This document shows positions 23,501-36,739 of a stretch of DNA of 64,000 nucleotides, one piece after another. The notes under the pieces were generated by a model. That model searched no databases. It was not told the DNA's origin and saw only the letters and a program-made list of their open reading frames with translations. The DNA lies in the NCBI RefSeq assembly GCF_028554725.1, contig NC_071671.1:3816501-3880500 (forward strand), in the 5' to 3' direction. The stretch comes from Zeugodacus cucurbitae (lineage: Eukaryota > Arthropoda > Insecta > Diptera > Tephritidae). The translations under genes were made by a program, and so were the position numbers. Each line of letters opens with the position of its first letter. Positions within the stretch are counted from its first letter, which is position 1.

Positions 23501-25848
23501 ATGACATAGATATAAATTTAGACGATTTTTGAGAGTCTCGAGGTGCTTTGTACCTTACATTTAGAGCCTTCTTCATATCTCTTGGCATCATAAAGAGTTA
23601 ATCTATATCTAAGACTGATCTCTGCCTCAGCGATCACAAATAATAACTAATCTAACGTTCGAATGCTCTCAAGCTATCAGCTAAATATCTGTCAATAAGC
23701 GTAGTAAGAAGTCTCTAGAAAGAAGAAAGGTTAAGTCAAGTGGCATACATCTGAAAGGACGTCAAACTCCCTGACGAGCTAAATTTATTTAACTGGTAGC
23801 TTTGTTCAATAAAAAAATATTATCAATAATAAATCTTCCAAGAAGAATAGATTAGTATCTTAATTAAACAAGATACTTGACCAAGGTCATGATATATTGA
23901 TTACATTTCATCGAAATTACAAATATCATATCCAATTTAGCTTAAGAAAAAGACGATCAAATGTGCTTCACTTCTCACTTTATTAGACATGTGGAACCAC
24001 AAAAAAGGAATTTCTATACACACGCGCGAAAAACACTCGAATCGAAATCGCTTTTTAAGTACAATTTGATTTCCAATACAAAGATATTACACTGAAATTG
24101 TATTAATCAGCAAATGGCGCAATAATCCCATTACAAATATGCTCGAATATGTGCACTCGAAAGCAAAGATAATATATTTTCTACATTTATATTTGTGTGA
24201 TCGGAAACACTTTTATGCATTATTTAATTATATACACCGCAATATGCTACTTGGTGTGCTGTTACGGACCACCCAAATCACACTGAGACTAATGGCTGAC
24301 CACCACTGTGAAACTATGCCACTTGGAACAATTTAATTGTAACACTGCGCCTGGTAAGCAGCGGGATAACTTCCTGAAGAGAGAGATTGTAAATAATAAT
24401 GAATTAATTTTAGCTTCTTGAGTAATTGAAAAGAAAAAAGTGCTCTGAATTGTCTCGATTTAGCTTAAGTCATATAAGGAGATATCGGACTAAACCGAAT
24501 GACATCATTTTAATTAGTGCAGATGTTTTTTTTTATAAAGATAAATCCAGGACCAATGAAGATATCGAAATAATACAACCAATACCGCTAATCTGGTCTA
24601 AATATTGTCGAAATCGGCTATACTTTAAAAGACTCCAGATTCGGAATAAGAATATAAGGACTTCAGAATTTTATACCGTCAAATTCTAATGCTTGAAATC
24701 GGTCCATTGATCCATAGGATATTATTTTGAATAGAATGTAGTTTATAGCCAGATATTGGTGAAATAGGTCAATACATATGTTTCCAGAAAACCATATAAC
24801 GATTTCTGTCAATCTGGTTGGTGGTCTATCGAATTCATATCATACGGTTTTGCTCACAGCTGGAAGTAGAATGCCTTTGATTTTTGGAAAATTGGAGAAT
24901 TTCGACTGCAACCGAACTTAACTCTTCTGGATATGTTTTATATGTTTACTTACATATGTAGATAAACAATGTAATAAGAGGAAAATAATTATATTATAAA
25001 CAGCATTGGCAATTAAAATTGAATTATCACTTTACAGTATTAATTTAGGGCACAGCGGTCCCTTGAGATAAAATATCTAAAGCATTCCTTTGAAATATTG
25101 AAGATTGCAGAGTTTATTTTTAATAGTGATAATTCTGTAGAAGAATATTTAAGTGAAGAATAAGAATGAAGAATAAATGTTGAACACCGAAGATCTTGAG
25201 ATTCTAGGCTTGTATTTTCTTATACAACAGATAGTCCAAAGGTATGAGAAAGTGTTTGAGGCTTAGTCGATTTCCTAGATAAGCTTAGCTTAACTACTTT
25301 TGAGTGCTGTAGACCACATATTTGTATATTTCCAAATATTTCATTAAATAATTTCAACTTCCATTGTGCAACAGCCTCCTTGATCTGATATAAAATCACA
25401 AAAATTCATATTCCACAGAAAAAATGATAATATGCGAGCACCGCTGCTCAACATCGTTAATAATGGTGTATTAATATCGAAAGAAAATTGAAAATTGTAT
25501 TGCCATAAAATGAGAGCGTATTGAGAAATTAATTTCGTAAAACAAGACAAACGAAATGTAATAATGGAAACCACACTAACGGCATGGCCTATGGCGTGAG
25601 TGAACGAAAGCAAAGTCGGAAAGAAATCACAAATTAGTTGTGTGTGTGGCACGTTACCTTGAAGTAAGTACACAGCCAGACATACAGTTATAACCAGTAG
25701 TGACAGAGACAAGTAAGTAGTAGGTGTACTGCTTTATTGCTGTTATATCAATGGCTAAATTGTTTACATTAGCGGTAGGCATGAATAGCAACAATTCGTA
25801 AGTCCTACCACAATTGAAAGTTGAGAAAGAAATAAAACAAAAACAGAA
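20551..25848. other. Noncoding DNA
   Basis: A GC-richer, pyrimidine-rich block to about 20900, then TTG/TTA-rich DNA (20930-21330) and long AT-rich stretches. A (TTG)8-like run lies near 22650-22672. Short open frames (under 125 codons) show no recognisable domain. No RNA gene or inverted repeat recognised. Confidence 0.4.
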
Positions 25849-25998
25849 AGAAAATTACAATGAAAAATTACAACAAAAAATACAAAGAAAATTACAATGA
25901 AAAATTACAATAAAAAAATAAAAAATTACAACAACATTACAAAAACAATTTCAAAAAAAATTACAACAACAAAAATACAAAAATAAAATTACAACAAA
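25849..25998 (+). repeat. A-rich minisatellite-like AAAATTACAA repeats
   Basis: About ten imperfect repeats of AAAATTACAA(T/C) with AAATACAAA variants over 150 bp; noncoding simple sequence. Confidence 0.75.
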
Positions 25999-27771
25999 AG
26001 TTGTACTTGTTCAAGAAAAACAAACCAATCATTAGCTGCAATGAACGCAATCAGCAGCAACAATATTGTTAGTGTGCTCGTATATATGTATCTGTATCTG
26101 TGTGTGCGTGTCTGTTTATGAAAACAATGCCAGGCAATTGCAGTGAACTAAAAAGTCCAACAGACATTGTACGTACGTACAGTGATGCGAGTGCAACGAT
26201 AAGCATTTAAAAAAAAACAGCAGCTGCTGTACAATTGTTGTTGGTGTTGTTACTGCTGGCGCACACTCGCAACTCTCATATAGCGCACGCCAATAAGAGG
26301 CAACATAATTGCATGTAAGATAGCTGATGTGATTGCTGTACTATGCGGTTGTTGTTGTTCCCTCAATGTTGTTGTTGTTGTACTTGTAATCATATTACGA
26401 TCACCGGCGCAACGAGCAAATGAGTAATGCACCGCAATGCAATAGCAACAGCAACAACAATGCCAAAACGGTTCAAGTAGCTCAAGTGGCTTTTGCGCAT
26501 TTAACGCCAATAGCCACAAAAACAACAACAATAACAACGCCACCCGCACCGCCAACGCTTGGCAGCCACCTTTGACGCACGGCCAATCAATCGTCGCACC
26601 ATCGATCGTTCGCTGGCGTTCGACTGCAACAACAAGTAAAAGAAAGTCGCAGCGCTTGCAACGACAAGCAACAAGCGCAGCCAGCACGCCAATCAGCCAA
26701 CTGACAAGCTAGCTGCTGCTTGCTGTTTGCCATTGTATTTATTATAGCTAGTTTTGTTATTGTTATTGGTGTTGTTTAGATGCATATCGCTGGCTAATGC
26801 TTAAGTCACTTACACTTTTTAACCGATTTTTTATTTTTTTTTTCATTCCATTTCACTTCACTTTTCTTCGCAGCGAAAAGACAAAAGTCTCATTATTGGC
26901 GTTGTAATTGAAAGTGAAACCGTTATTTGCTGCTGCTGTTGTTGTTGTCGTTGTTTTTTTGTTTGTTGAGCGCTAATGTATTTCAATTTTTCATTATATT
27001 TCAATCGATCGGTTCGGTCGTTTTAAAAAGCGCATATTGTTTGCCGTTTGCTGCTTTATTAGGCAGCCAACAAAGCGCCAAAGCAATGTGGCACGTTGCC
27101 TTTGTGTGTGTCTGTGTGTTTCTGTGTGTTTTAAAAGCAAAAGTTGAAGTGATCGCAGCGCGCGATTTCAATTGAAACTGCCACTGAGCAAACAAAATAT
27201 CTATAAATCTACAAGCGCACACACACACACACACGCATATGCTTCTATATTTTCTAATTCCGGCCGCCTGCCACAATATGTTGCATGCTGCGGCGCTTTT
27301 AATTGAATTTGGTGTGGCTTTTTCTCGCTTGTGTTTCACTTTCATTCAATTCCAATGCACACTGCCTTTCAATTGCGTGTGTGTTTGGTGTTGTTTTTGT
27401 TGCTTTTGTTTTTTGTTATTTATTTATCTATGTAGAGTATTTTCCTTTGATTTATACATTATTTGTGCCATTTTTCGCTTTGGGCCAAGCAATGGCGTTC
27501 TAACTTGTGGTTGATTGGTGTGTTTTTAGGAATTTTTACTGCGAAACTTTAGGCTTTAAAAACATTTGTGAATTTCGTTGATAATTAGCACTATTTTATG
27601 CTCTTCTAAGTGTATTCCTTTGAAGAAGACAACCATGATTACATATCTATCGATTTTGTATTATCTCAAACGGTTAAGGCTAGATAATCATTTGAAATGT
27701 TGATATATGTATAGTGGCAAGAAATTTTACAGTAATTCATGACATTAATAAACCAGATTTCTTTCCCTGAA
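25999..27771. other. Noncoding DNA with CAA-rich, GC-richer block at 26.25-26.72 kb
   Basis: CAACAACAA, AGCAGC and GCCACCGC words dominate 26220-26720, leaving long but low-complexity open frames on the minus strand (Leu/Cys runs from TTG/TGC). A CA tract lies at 27217-27234. No gene recognised. Confidence 0.4.
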
Positions 27772-28438
27772 TTTAGGAGGTTGGCAAATATCTCGCTTCC
27801 GCTTTTCGATCGTCTGCTTCAAGCGGTCCAGTTGTTCGCAGTAAATGGTAGAATTAAGCGTCTGACCATATGGGAGCTGCTCATAGTGAATGATTCCCTT
27901 CCAATACCACCAAACACACAGCAAAAAATTCCTGGCCGTAAATCCCGGCTTGTCCACTGTTTGGGACGATTGACCGACTTCGATCACAACCGTTTTGGCT
28001 TGATATTGTCGTATGTGATCAATTTTTCGTCGACAGTAACCATCCGTTTCAAATATGGGTCGAGTTCGCTCCGTTTCAGCAACATATCGCAGGCGTTGAT
28101 TCGGTCCAGAAGTTTTTTTTCGTCAAAGCGGCACCCAAACATCAAGCTTTGTTGTGTATCCAGCCTTCGGCTGATGGTTTAAAATGGTTTGGTGACTCAC
28201 ATCTCCTGGGCGATGTGGCGAGATGCCACATGCCGGTCAAACTCAATGTTTTCCATGATTTGATCTATATTCGTTGTCACAGGTCTTCCGCCGGTTGGCT
28301 TATCAATGGTCTTGCTTTCAGCCGCTCTGAATTGTCGAAGCCATTTCTATGCAGTTCTAAGTGATAGAGTAACATCTCTTTATACATTGCTGCGAAATTC
28401 AAAAGACAAAAAGGCGGAAGGGAGATTTGCCAACCTAA
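27772..28438 (-). mobile_element. Internally deleted mariner, copy C
   Basis: The right (5') end complements to TTAGGTTGGCAAATCTCCCT, followed by a TA target dinucleotide at 28439-28440. The left (3') end carries AGGTTGGCAAATATCTCGCT. At 667 bp it is about half length. The 3' end is joined directly to the LKQTIE region, so the C-terminal half of the transposase with the second and third catalytic Asp is gone. The 5' leader (GAATTTCGCAGCAATGTATA) matches copy D, not copies A and B. Confidence 0.85.
27790..28380 (-). pseudogene. Mariner transposase relic (copy C)
   Basis: On the minus strand the fragments read, in order: an N-terminal HRNGFDNSERLKA-type segment, a diverged helix-turn-helix part (VASRHIAQEM-like), a segment equivalent to KLDVWVP, MVTVDEKLITYDN (first catalytic Asp) and PGFTARNFLLCVWWYWKGIIHYEQLPYGQTLNSTIYCEQLDRLKQTIE. 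It then runs into the terminal repeat. Frameshifts and stops interrupt it. Unlike the other three copies it keeps the first Asp but lacks the second and third. Confidence 0.78.
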
Positions 28439-29567
28439 TATAATACATTCCGTTAAGATCACTTTACCATAAAATTCATAAATGACGAAGACGTTTTTTG
28501 AACCCAAACTTTAATTAGCAGTCCAAATAAAGCTAAGGAAATACTAAGAAATATTTTGTTATATGCTTTCAACTTTTTCCCTGCCGAGATATATGTTACA
28601 GTTCGTGATCTGATCTTAAATCACAAGAGTGCTCAGTGAAGTTAAAATAACATGGCAACCACCATATGATCGAAGAAATTTGTTAAGGAATGTGATAGTG
28701 GAAGTCATCTTGCAATATATAAGTTTAGTTGGAATAATATTACAGAAATTCCCATGATATCTGATATAAGTGCACAGTCGCGGACTCTTGAATATAGTTC
28801 GAAGTTTGAACAGAATGATATATCCAGTGTTTCTTAAGTGGATGACGAAACTATTCAAGGCTTAGTTAAGATAAGTGACAATAAATTTGTTCTAACACTT
28901 GTTTTGGCTGGCACTAAAACTGAAGAGATACATATATCTCTGATTTTCGAAAGATGAGATTGGATGGATGGTATTTCCAAATGGCTAAAAACTAAATTAG
29001 AGCCGTTTGGTTACTACCAATACCAATGTCGAATACGAAAGAACTTCTCGAGAAGTGATATGAATCGGTCCGGGCAAGTTACAACTCTGCAAATAAGAGA
29101 ATGAATTTGACCAATAAACTTGAGAACTCTATATTAAAATTGCGAGAGATTTCAGAATATTTGAGTAACGATTTATAAAATTTTACAGGCACTTAAAAAT
29201 ATCTTTCAGTTGTGTATTGGAGTAAGCCGTATTATAAAAGGATCTGGAGACTTCCTTCTGATTTCTAAAGCTAACAGGGTTGGAATTCTGGAGTAGATAT
29301 AGTCATAGGTCTCATTCAAATGCTCTATAATTCTAGAATAATTCATTGTAAAACTTTCAGGGTATAAGTAAGTTGTCTAGACTACGTTTGCGACGTTCGG
29401 TTCATAAAGCAATTAGAGAATGATCTGACAAAGTAGGATATGTAAATTGCTTGGTGTTATGGATAAGGACTCTAATTGGTAGTGGTCGACTTCGGTTTCA
29501 TCTGATGAAAGATGATCTTGATCTGGATTCGTTATTCAATTATTTACAATAGGAGTTTATAATTGTG
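28439..29567. other. Noncoding AT-rich DNA
   Basis: No gene or ordered repeat recognised; the longest open frames are about 80 codons without a recognisable domain. Confidence 0.4.
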
Positions 29568-29718
29568 AATAAAGGGTGTAGTAAGAGGATTTACCGGGTT
29601 CCAGGCATCTAGTACTAGTAGTACAGTAAGCAAAGGTCATGAGAATAAGCAAAATTAAAATACTGTTTTTATTACACAAAAAATAAGGAATAAAATCTTT
29701 CACGGCACACCCTTTATT
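29568..29718. mobile_element. Short MITE-like inverted-repeat element
   Basis: AATAAAGGGTGT at 29568-29579 and its exact complement ACACCCTTTATT at 29707-29718 bound 151 bp with no ORF. TA precedes AAGGGTGT and follows ACACCCTT, so a TA-flanked Tc1/mariner-type MITE is possible. The 12-bp match could be chance; family unknown. Confidence 0.4.
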
Positions 29719-31932
29719 TGACAATGAATATGGCGCTAATTAAATTTGAATAAAATTTACCAAAATACGCCTTTAGCACCTTTTCATAAATATATGTACA
29801 CCCGATCCACCTTCGTCAACTTAATTACGCATAATAAGAAATGGCAAGCAAATTATTTGCGAAGACGATGTGTGGGATAAGAGGCGAAAGAGTGCAAAGA
29901 AGAAACAGCAAAAAACGAGAGCAAGCAAAAAATAAATGCATCTTGTGGTTGCACGCCAAACGAATGATTGATTAAAAATACTGGAGGGCCGTGAGCTTAA
30001 TTTCCATTGCACTGCGCGCGGCGCAAACAAGTTGCAAGCGGTTATCGAAACGAACACACGCACACACACAGACAGACAGGCCAGAAATGAGCTTTAATAC
30101 GCGTATTTGTGCGATTGTATGTGTGTGTGAGTGTGTTTGTGTTTGTTTGTGGCAACAACGATACACATATCATCGGCGCTGATACAAATAAATATAGACA
30201 TTGACAAGAGTGCCTGCGCGCACAGCGGGGCACGCAAATGCATAGCCAGCAGTTATTTGTATGTATGTATGTATGTTTGTGTATGAGAGTGCGTGTATGC
30301 ATGCCTTGGTTGAGCATACGATTAGCGCGTATTGGCAGTAAATGAACGCTCAACGCCATTAATGTCAACGCAATGCGCCAGCGATATTTTTCATTTGCGA
30401 AAATGAGCACGTCACTGCCACAGCAACAACAGCAACCAGTAACAACAGCGGCAGTAGCAGCAATGAAAAATGAAGCTTACTGCTGCAACAACAACAATCA
30501 ACAACAATCGCACATACGCAGAAATGCTCGACTACGCAGATTAAATGACATTTTAATTGTAAGCGCGCTTGTGAATGAGCGTGTTGTTGACATACATACT
30601 TTCAGTTGTTGTTGTTGTTGTTGCTGTTACTGTTGTGTCATTCGCAATGACAAAATTAATTTAATTATGTCAACCGAGATTACCTTGAAGTCAAAACAAC
30701 AAGCTGCCGTTCCGTCGCCGCCGCCGCAGCCACTTCGTCATTGCAAGAGCTTATAGTGTGTTTACACACACACACATGCATGCAACAGCAAATAATTATA
30801 TTTCTCTGTGTGTGTAAGGATTTCCGATGTATTCACTTTGGCCACGGCATTCTTCGACTTACCACAGTCATCAGTGTAAGCCTGTCTTAAAGCATTATAC
30901 GCGCTGCTGAGACTCTCACACACATTGACATGACAAATGCATGCTTTTGTTGTTGTAATGAGCTACAACAACAATAAATTCCTGAACACACATATATATA
31001 TTTTTTGTAAGTTCACATTTTAATTCAAAGGATAATAAATCGAGCTCCTCGAGTGTCTGTGAAGTGGAAAGCCGAGAAAATTGTAGTGCAACAACAACAG
31101 CAATAAACATTATCTGGAATTGCTACAGCATAGCTTAGGTTTTGAGGATAACACTTAGACGTAGGGATAATTGATGAGGTTGTCTTGGTTCTTGGTTGGT
31201 CTGGCTTTTCCAACTAGTATGTATGTAACGGTATTACATATTCTGGCTCAAAATATTAGCTCTTAAAGGACTTAAAATAACCAATTCTGATTTTTAAAGT
31301 TTCTGGGCATCTTTCAAAGGCATCTATGGTGTTATCTGATTGTGGTATGGTCAGCACTTTCTTTTACCGGAAAATGTTATTTCGGTCAAAGCTCTCTTGT
31401 AATATTATATAATAAGGGAAGCATCGAAAGTTAGAATACGCTACACTAATCCATTAAACTCCACTTTCTCAAACCCTTGACCCCATCCCATACACAGAAC
31501 CACCGATCAAATAATATTACTGGGGTTCAAATGGCTGGTTCAGGATAGTTGTTGAAGGAAACACTGGAATTTCCATAACTGCCTTACCGTCGGGATTGTT
31601 TTGACGCGACTTTTACAGAGTTTTTTTTTTTTAATAAATTCATCTCAATTTGAAGAAATCTTTACTACTTAAAGTTTGAGCCATTCTTATTTAAGCAATT
31701 CCGGAGCTAATTAGAATCTTAAACGAATAACTGTAGATGTGACTTTAGAGATCTGATCTTCAATCAGCCTTCTCACACAATGCTATTTCTTCAGTTTAGT
31801 CGGTCAAAAGCGAAATTTTTCGGAATTTAGGAGATCTTATAGAAGGCGACTACGTCAAGATCAATCTTAGTTAATGTGAGTTTTTATCCCAATTGATGGA
31901 TGACTAATTCGTCCAGATTCATGCCCCAGTAG
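29719..31932. other. Noncoding DNA with CA/TG and CAA tracts
   Basis: CA, TG and (TATG)n runs at 30055-30290 and 30760-30810, and a CAA/CAG block at 30420-30510. A plus-strand ATG frame of 127 codons (30373-30756) is Gln/Asn/Cys-rich because of these triplets and has no recognisable domain. The rest is AT-rich with nothing recognised. Confidence 0.4.
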
Positions 31933-32352
31933 ATAAATAAAATAAAATAAAATAAAATAAAATAAAATAAAATAAAATAAAATAAAATAAAATAAAATAA
32001 AATAAAATAAAATAAAATAAAATAAAATAAAATAAAATAAAATAAAATAAAATAAAATAAAATAAAATAAAATAAAATAAAATAAAATAAAATAAAATAA
32101 AATAAAATAAAATAAAATAAAATAAAATAAAATAAAATAAAATAAAATAAAATAAAATAAAATAAAATAAAATAAAATAAAATAAAATAAAATAAAATAA
32201 AATAAAATAAAATAAAATAAAATAAAATAAAATAAAATAAAACAAAATAAAATAAAATAAAATAAAATAAAATAAAATAAAATAAAATAAAATAAAATAA
32301 AATAACATAAAATAAAATAAAATAAAATAAATTAAATTAAATTAAAATAAAT
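31933..32352. repeat. (AAAAT)n pentanucleotide array, ~420 bp
   Basis: About 80 near-perfect repeats of AATAA/AAAAT. Rare interruptions occur only towards the right end (AACAA at about 32241, AACAT near 32304, ATTAA near 32331-32345). Because the 15-nt supercycle contains no minus-strand stop, it yields an artefactual open frame of repeating ILFYF. The homogeneous left part and decayed right part suggest slippage expansion. Confidence 0.97.
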
Positions 32353-35300
32353 TATTGACGATTTATAGTATTTGGATATAGTTTACACCTTTCTCTCTGA
32401 AACGATTCGAGCAATCACTGTACATACTAGCTACCGGCAATACCAGCTGATGCTGTCACTACAGCACGACGACTGATTTGTTAGCAACGAAGAATTCTCT
32501 CTACTGATTAATATAATTCTTATTAGTACATATATATATATATATATAACAAATTGTTGTTGTTATTGCAAAATTGTTAAGTACACACTTTGTGCCAACA
32601 CAAGTTAACCAAGAAAGGAAGACATACATTCAACCGCCAAAGTCGCAACAACAAGTGCAATAGTCAATGCTTACCAATGCAGTAAAATCAACAACAGCAA
32701 AAAACGCCAATTTCTTCATTATCATCACAACAGCTTGCAACCAAAGCGCAGCTGGAATGCAGCACAACAGCCATAACAACACAACAAAACAACGCCAACA
32801 ACAACAGCAACTGATTGGATTGCAACATTGACTTTGCACAGCTCATCCGGGGATCAGTAAGCAGCGATTTCAAGGTGCATGTGTGTACAGAGCCGGTTGC
32901 TCTTAGTCGATTTGGCGTGCTCGTGCATGCGTTGTTTTGTGTTGTGCATTGTTGTTGCTAGTTTGGCTGCGTGGCTGCGAGATTGCCGGGGATTACTGGC
33001 GTTTTCATCCTGTGTAATTAATCAAATGCATTGACATCTTCAAAGCTATGCACGAGGCAACTTCTTCTACTATATATGAGATGAAGCTGAAGTTGGCTTT
33101 TAGTGTTATTGTTGCTGTTTTTGCAGCTGTTGGCGTGGCTGATGACGTTGCAATAATTGGTTGATATGGTTAAACCTGAGCTTAAAGTTGATTTGTTTTT
33201 GGTTTTGACTACTTGTTGCCATTGTTGTTGCTTGTTGTTGTTAAAATTTGTTGATATTTGTGCTGCATGAGTTTTTCAGTTGGCATTAATATTTACTCGG
33301 TAGGTGCTTTATGCCAATTTGTTATTTTTTCCTTTCTTACATTGATGAGTAGAACTTGAAAAGTCAAGTGCTTTACAATGATAATTAAAGAAAATATTTT
33401 TGAAAAATCGAAATAAATATTTAACAATGAATAATTTGCAGTTTCATTGAGACTACCCTGAAATTTTGCCGAGAAATATACTTAGCATCCCAACTAATTG
33501 CCTTTTAGCCGGCAAATGACTAATGTCTTTATACTTTAAGTATATAGATATGTATGTATGTTTCTTAAAACACAATTTATATATCTGAGCTAAGCACCAG
33601 ATTTGCTTTCCTCTATCTGAGAACAAACGCAAGTCAAACGTCCGACATTTGTGACACATGGGGATTGACAGCGTAGTACCTCTAGTGTCACGCGAAATAT
33701 ACTTCCATATGTACTAGCTACAAATCTGAAAATCCACAAAAAAGTTGTATTTCAAAGAAAAAAATAGAAATTTTATTTTGAAAAGCGCTTTAAATACAAT
33801 AATTCTCTTGCCATTTTGTGGCATGTGGCATGTGGCATGACTGTGTTGCTTTTATTATAATTTATTGTTGTTGTAGTTGGCAGCACGCCCAAATGCATTT
33901 CAAATGAGTTCTTCAACAAAGAGTTTGCAAATTTCTTAAGCACTTGCTTACATAAACATACTTATCCGATAATCCGAGGAACAGCAGATGTTTTTATATA
34001 CTGCGAAGTATGGGTATTCGTTGTTGTTTTTCCTTTTTTGTATTTTGACCATAAATTTGGGAAAGCCAAGGAAAAGGAAGAAAGTATGTAGTAAACACCG
34101 CTTTGGAAATATTTGCATCATATAAATTGGGAATACTTCCACTACTTTACTGCCGAAAGGGTACCGACTGCCCAAGATATGAAAGTTGGAATGATTAAAA
34201 TCTGACCGAAATATAAAACAATGTTCTAAAATAGAGTCGTAAAAGCGAAAAACTGGGAGCAGTGAACTTTCAGCAAAGCGCCAAAATGTAGGCAACGATT
34301 TTCATTATAAAATTTTCAGAAGGATAACTGTCAAACCAGTTGTCAAAATATCAACATGTACTTGACATTTCTGTTCATTATACATTAGCAAATAACTTTT
34401 GAAAGACTTTAACTAAAACATGGTTAACAATCGTCAGAATGTAATCCCAAAACTCGGGTTCTGTGGAGTAAGTTGCTTTTAAGAACAATTTTCTTATTTA
34501 GAATACCAAAAATTCCGTCAAAGAGCCATTTAAATGCTTCAAAATTACTCTTTTGAATAGTTTACCTGCCAAAGGTATAATTGTACTTTATTCCTTTAAA
34601 TTGTATTTGTTTTTATTCCTATAGGGTATCTCTTCATATCATATGGCCAATAAAATTGCATTGAGTCAACCCTCTTTCCCTCTTTTCATTTTCAATATTT
34701 TTCTCATAGCCAATCAAATACATTGTTGCAAATTAATTATTGCTCTGCATACCTTTAATTGTTCATATTGCTCAGTCATGTGGAAAATTTTCGCAAATTT
34801 CAATTGAATTTATGTTTAACGTTAATTACACGCTGCCAAGCGTTATTATAGCTTTTGAAAATAGATGTATAATGAACTAAAAGTATCCGGTGTATTAATT
34901 TAAGTATATGTTTCCAATAAGTCATTAATCGGATTATGGCCATGTAGTGTAATCGTAAATATGAGTTTAATAGCATTTGGGATATTAATTGCAAAGCAAT
35001 TAAACGAAGGTTTATGCAGTGAATACTTTATTTAGAGCTGATTCTATTAGTTGAAATGTCATCTTGTTCTTCTTTAGGCATTAAGAGACACTAAAGTGGT
35101 GCTTAACGTTATTGTAGTCAACAAGGTTTAGAACTTCTTATGTTAGTTACACCTTTGTTGACTGATACTGTGTACCCTTTCATTTCGACTATTATTTGGG
35201 ACGAACGCTTTTCAGTTCTCCTAAACATAGTTGTTCTCTATGATATCCCTATGGAAGAGTTTAGCTCCATTAAACCCGGCAAAAATATCACGAATGAAAG

Positions 35301-36739
35301 CTAAGGCTCTTTAAGTATAACCTCTTATTCGTCTCCAAAATTGATAGAAAAAATTCTCTCGAGTCTCTTTGTGGTCGTTTTCCGCAATTTAGCCCGTCTA
35401 ACCCAAGCATAGACTGACATTAAATGAATTCGGAAACCGAAATCAAATAATTTTTCCGACAAATTTCATGAAATCACTTTTTGAATTATACCATCTCGTT
35501 CCTCAGCAATTCTTCAATAGCAATGTAATGCAAGATACTTCGCTATCCGGCAGAAATAAAAAAATTATGAAAATTCTAATGAATTTATGCCACTCGCCGT
35601 TTGCGAACAGTCCGGATGAGTGTGTGGCCACAAAGTATTGAATGGCGACGCCGAGGCAAAGACACCAGCTGCGAGACATCAAAAACTTCAATGGATGACA
35701 TCATTTTACGCCCACACGGCGACCCCAGAGCACATTGCCACATACCGCCACATAAAAATGAGTACGCAGATGAAAATATACAAAGTTAAATGCAAAGCGG
35801 CACTGCACATGGATGACAAACGGGACTCCCTAGAAGTGTACGAAAACAACGAAAATAGGCCAACAAACAAATAGACAAGTGAAGAGGCCCACAAACGTTA
35901 AATATATGTATATACACAGCGATACATTTGTTTGCATGAATTTGTAGTGCGGCGAAAGCACATAAATAAAGCGCGCTGTGGAATGCAACAACAACAAACA
36001 GCAGAAAAATTGTGAAAAATATGGCAAATAGCCGAAGGCAATAAATCCGGGAGCGCATCGGTACTTTTAACAGTAAATATATATACTCTCCGAGTCGCAC
36101 GTTATTTCTGGAATGTCGTGCTGCTCAGCTGGGAGCTTAAGGTTTTGACCCAATTACTGCCAATGCCGTTCCATATAACTCTGCGCGCCCAGAGTTCGTC
36201 TTTGTTTGCACTTATTTGTGTAGTGCGTTGATTCACCGCACTTGTCATGCGTCAAAACAGGCCCAATTGGTCACATGACGATTTGTTGCTTTGACATTTG
36301 CGCGCTCTTTCAATGCTTCGGAGTTCAAATTTGTTGTTTCGTTTTTGTTTTTTTCTTCTTCTAAATATATTGCGGTGATTGGTTGTTCGGAATGAACGTT
36401 TATTTCGGCTGTCGCCCGATATTTATAGATTTCATTCTTGACTCTTACTTTACAACTGAGTTTATTTTTATCAGCAATTTGGTCATAAATCGAGTAATGG
36501 AGGTTTCAAAGATTTGGTGAAAATTAGTGGATCCGGAGTTGGATAAGATTATGGGAGAATGCTTGGAATAATCTATAAAAAAAATCTTTCTTTGTAGTCC
36601 TTTCCACAAATATACTCAATGTTATAGATAGTCTTCTCCGACGGTTTCTGCATTGTTGATTTTAGATCACATCGTCAAAAAAGTGTTCTAAAACTCTTCT
36701 TAAAATAGACTTGAATCTATGCCTTGTTTTCTGTAGATA
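32353..36739. other. Noncoding DNA
   Basis: (AT)10 at 32530-32549, CAA/TTG triplets at 32560-32830 and 33100-33260, then long AT-rich DNA. Open frames of up to 115 codons show no recognisable family. Nothing else supported. Confidence 0.4.

Noticed and set aside
26250..26687. 145-codon minus-strand frame with Leu/Cys runs
   Set aside because: No ATG start, generated by CAACAACAA repeats, nothing recognisable.
30373..30756. 127-codon ATG-led plus-strand frame with Gln, Asn and Cys runs
   Set aside because: Runs correspond to CAG/CAA/TTG triplet tracts; no domain, and no splice or promoter context that would support an exon.
31919..32308. 129-codon minus-strand frame reading repeated ILFYF
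   Set aside because: Artefact of the AAAAT pentanucleotide array.
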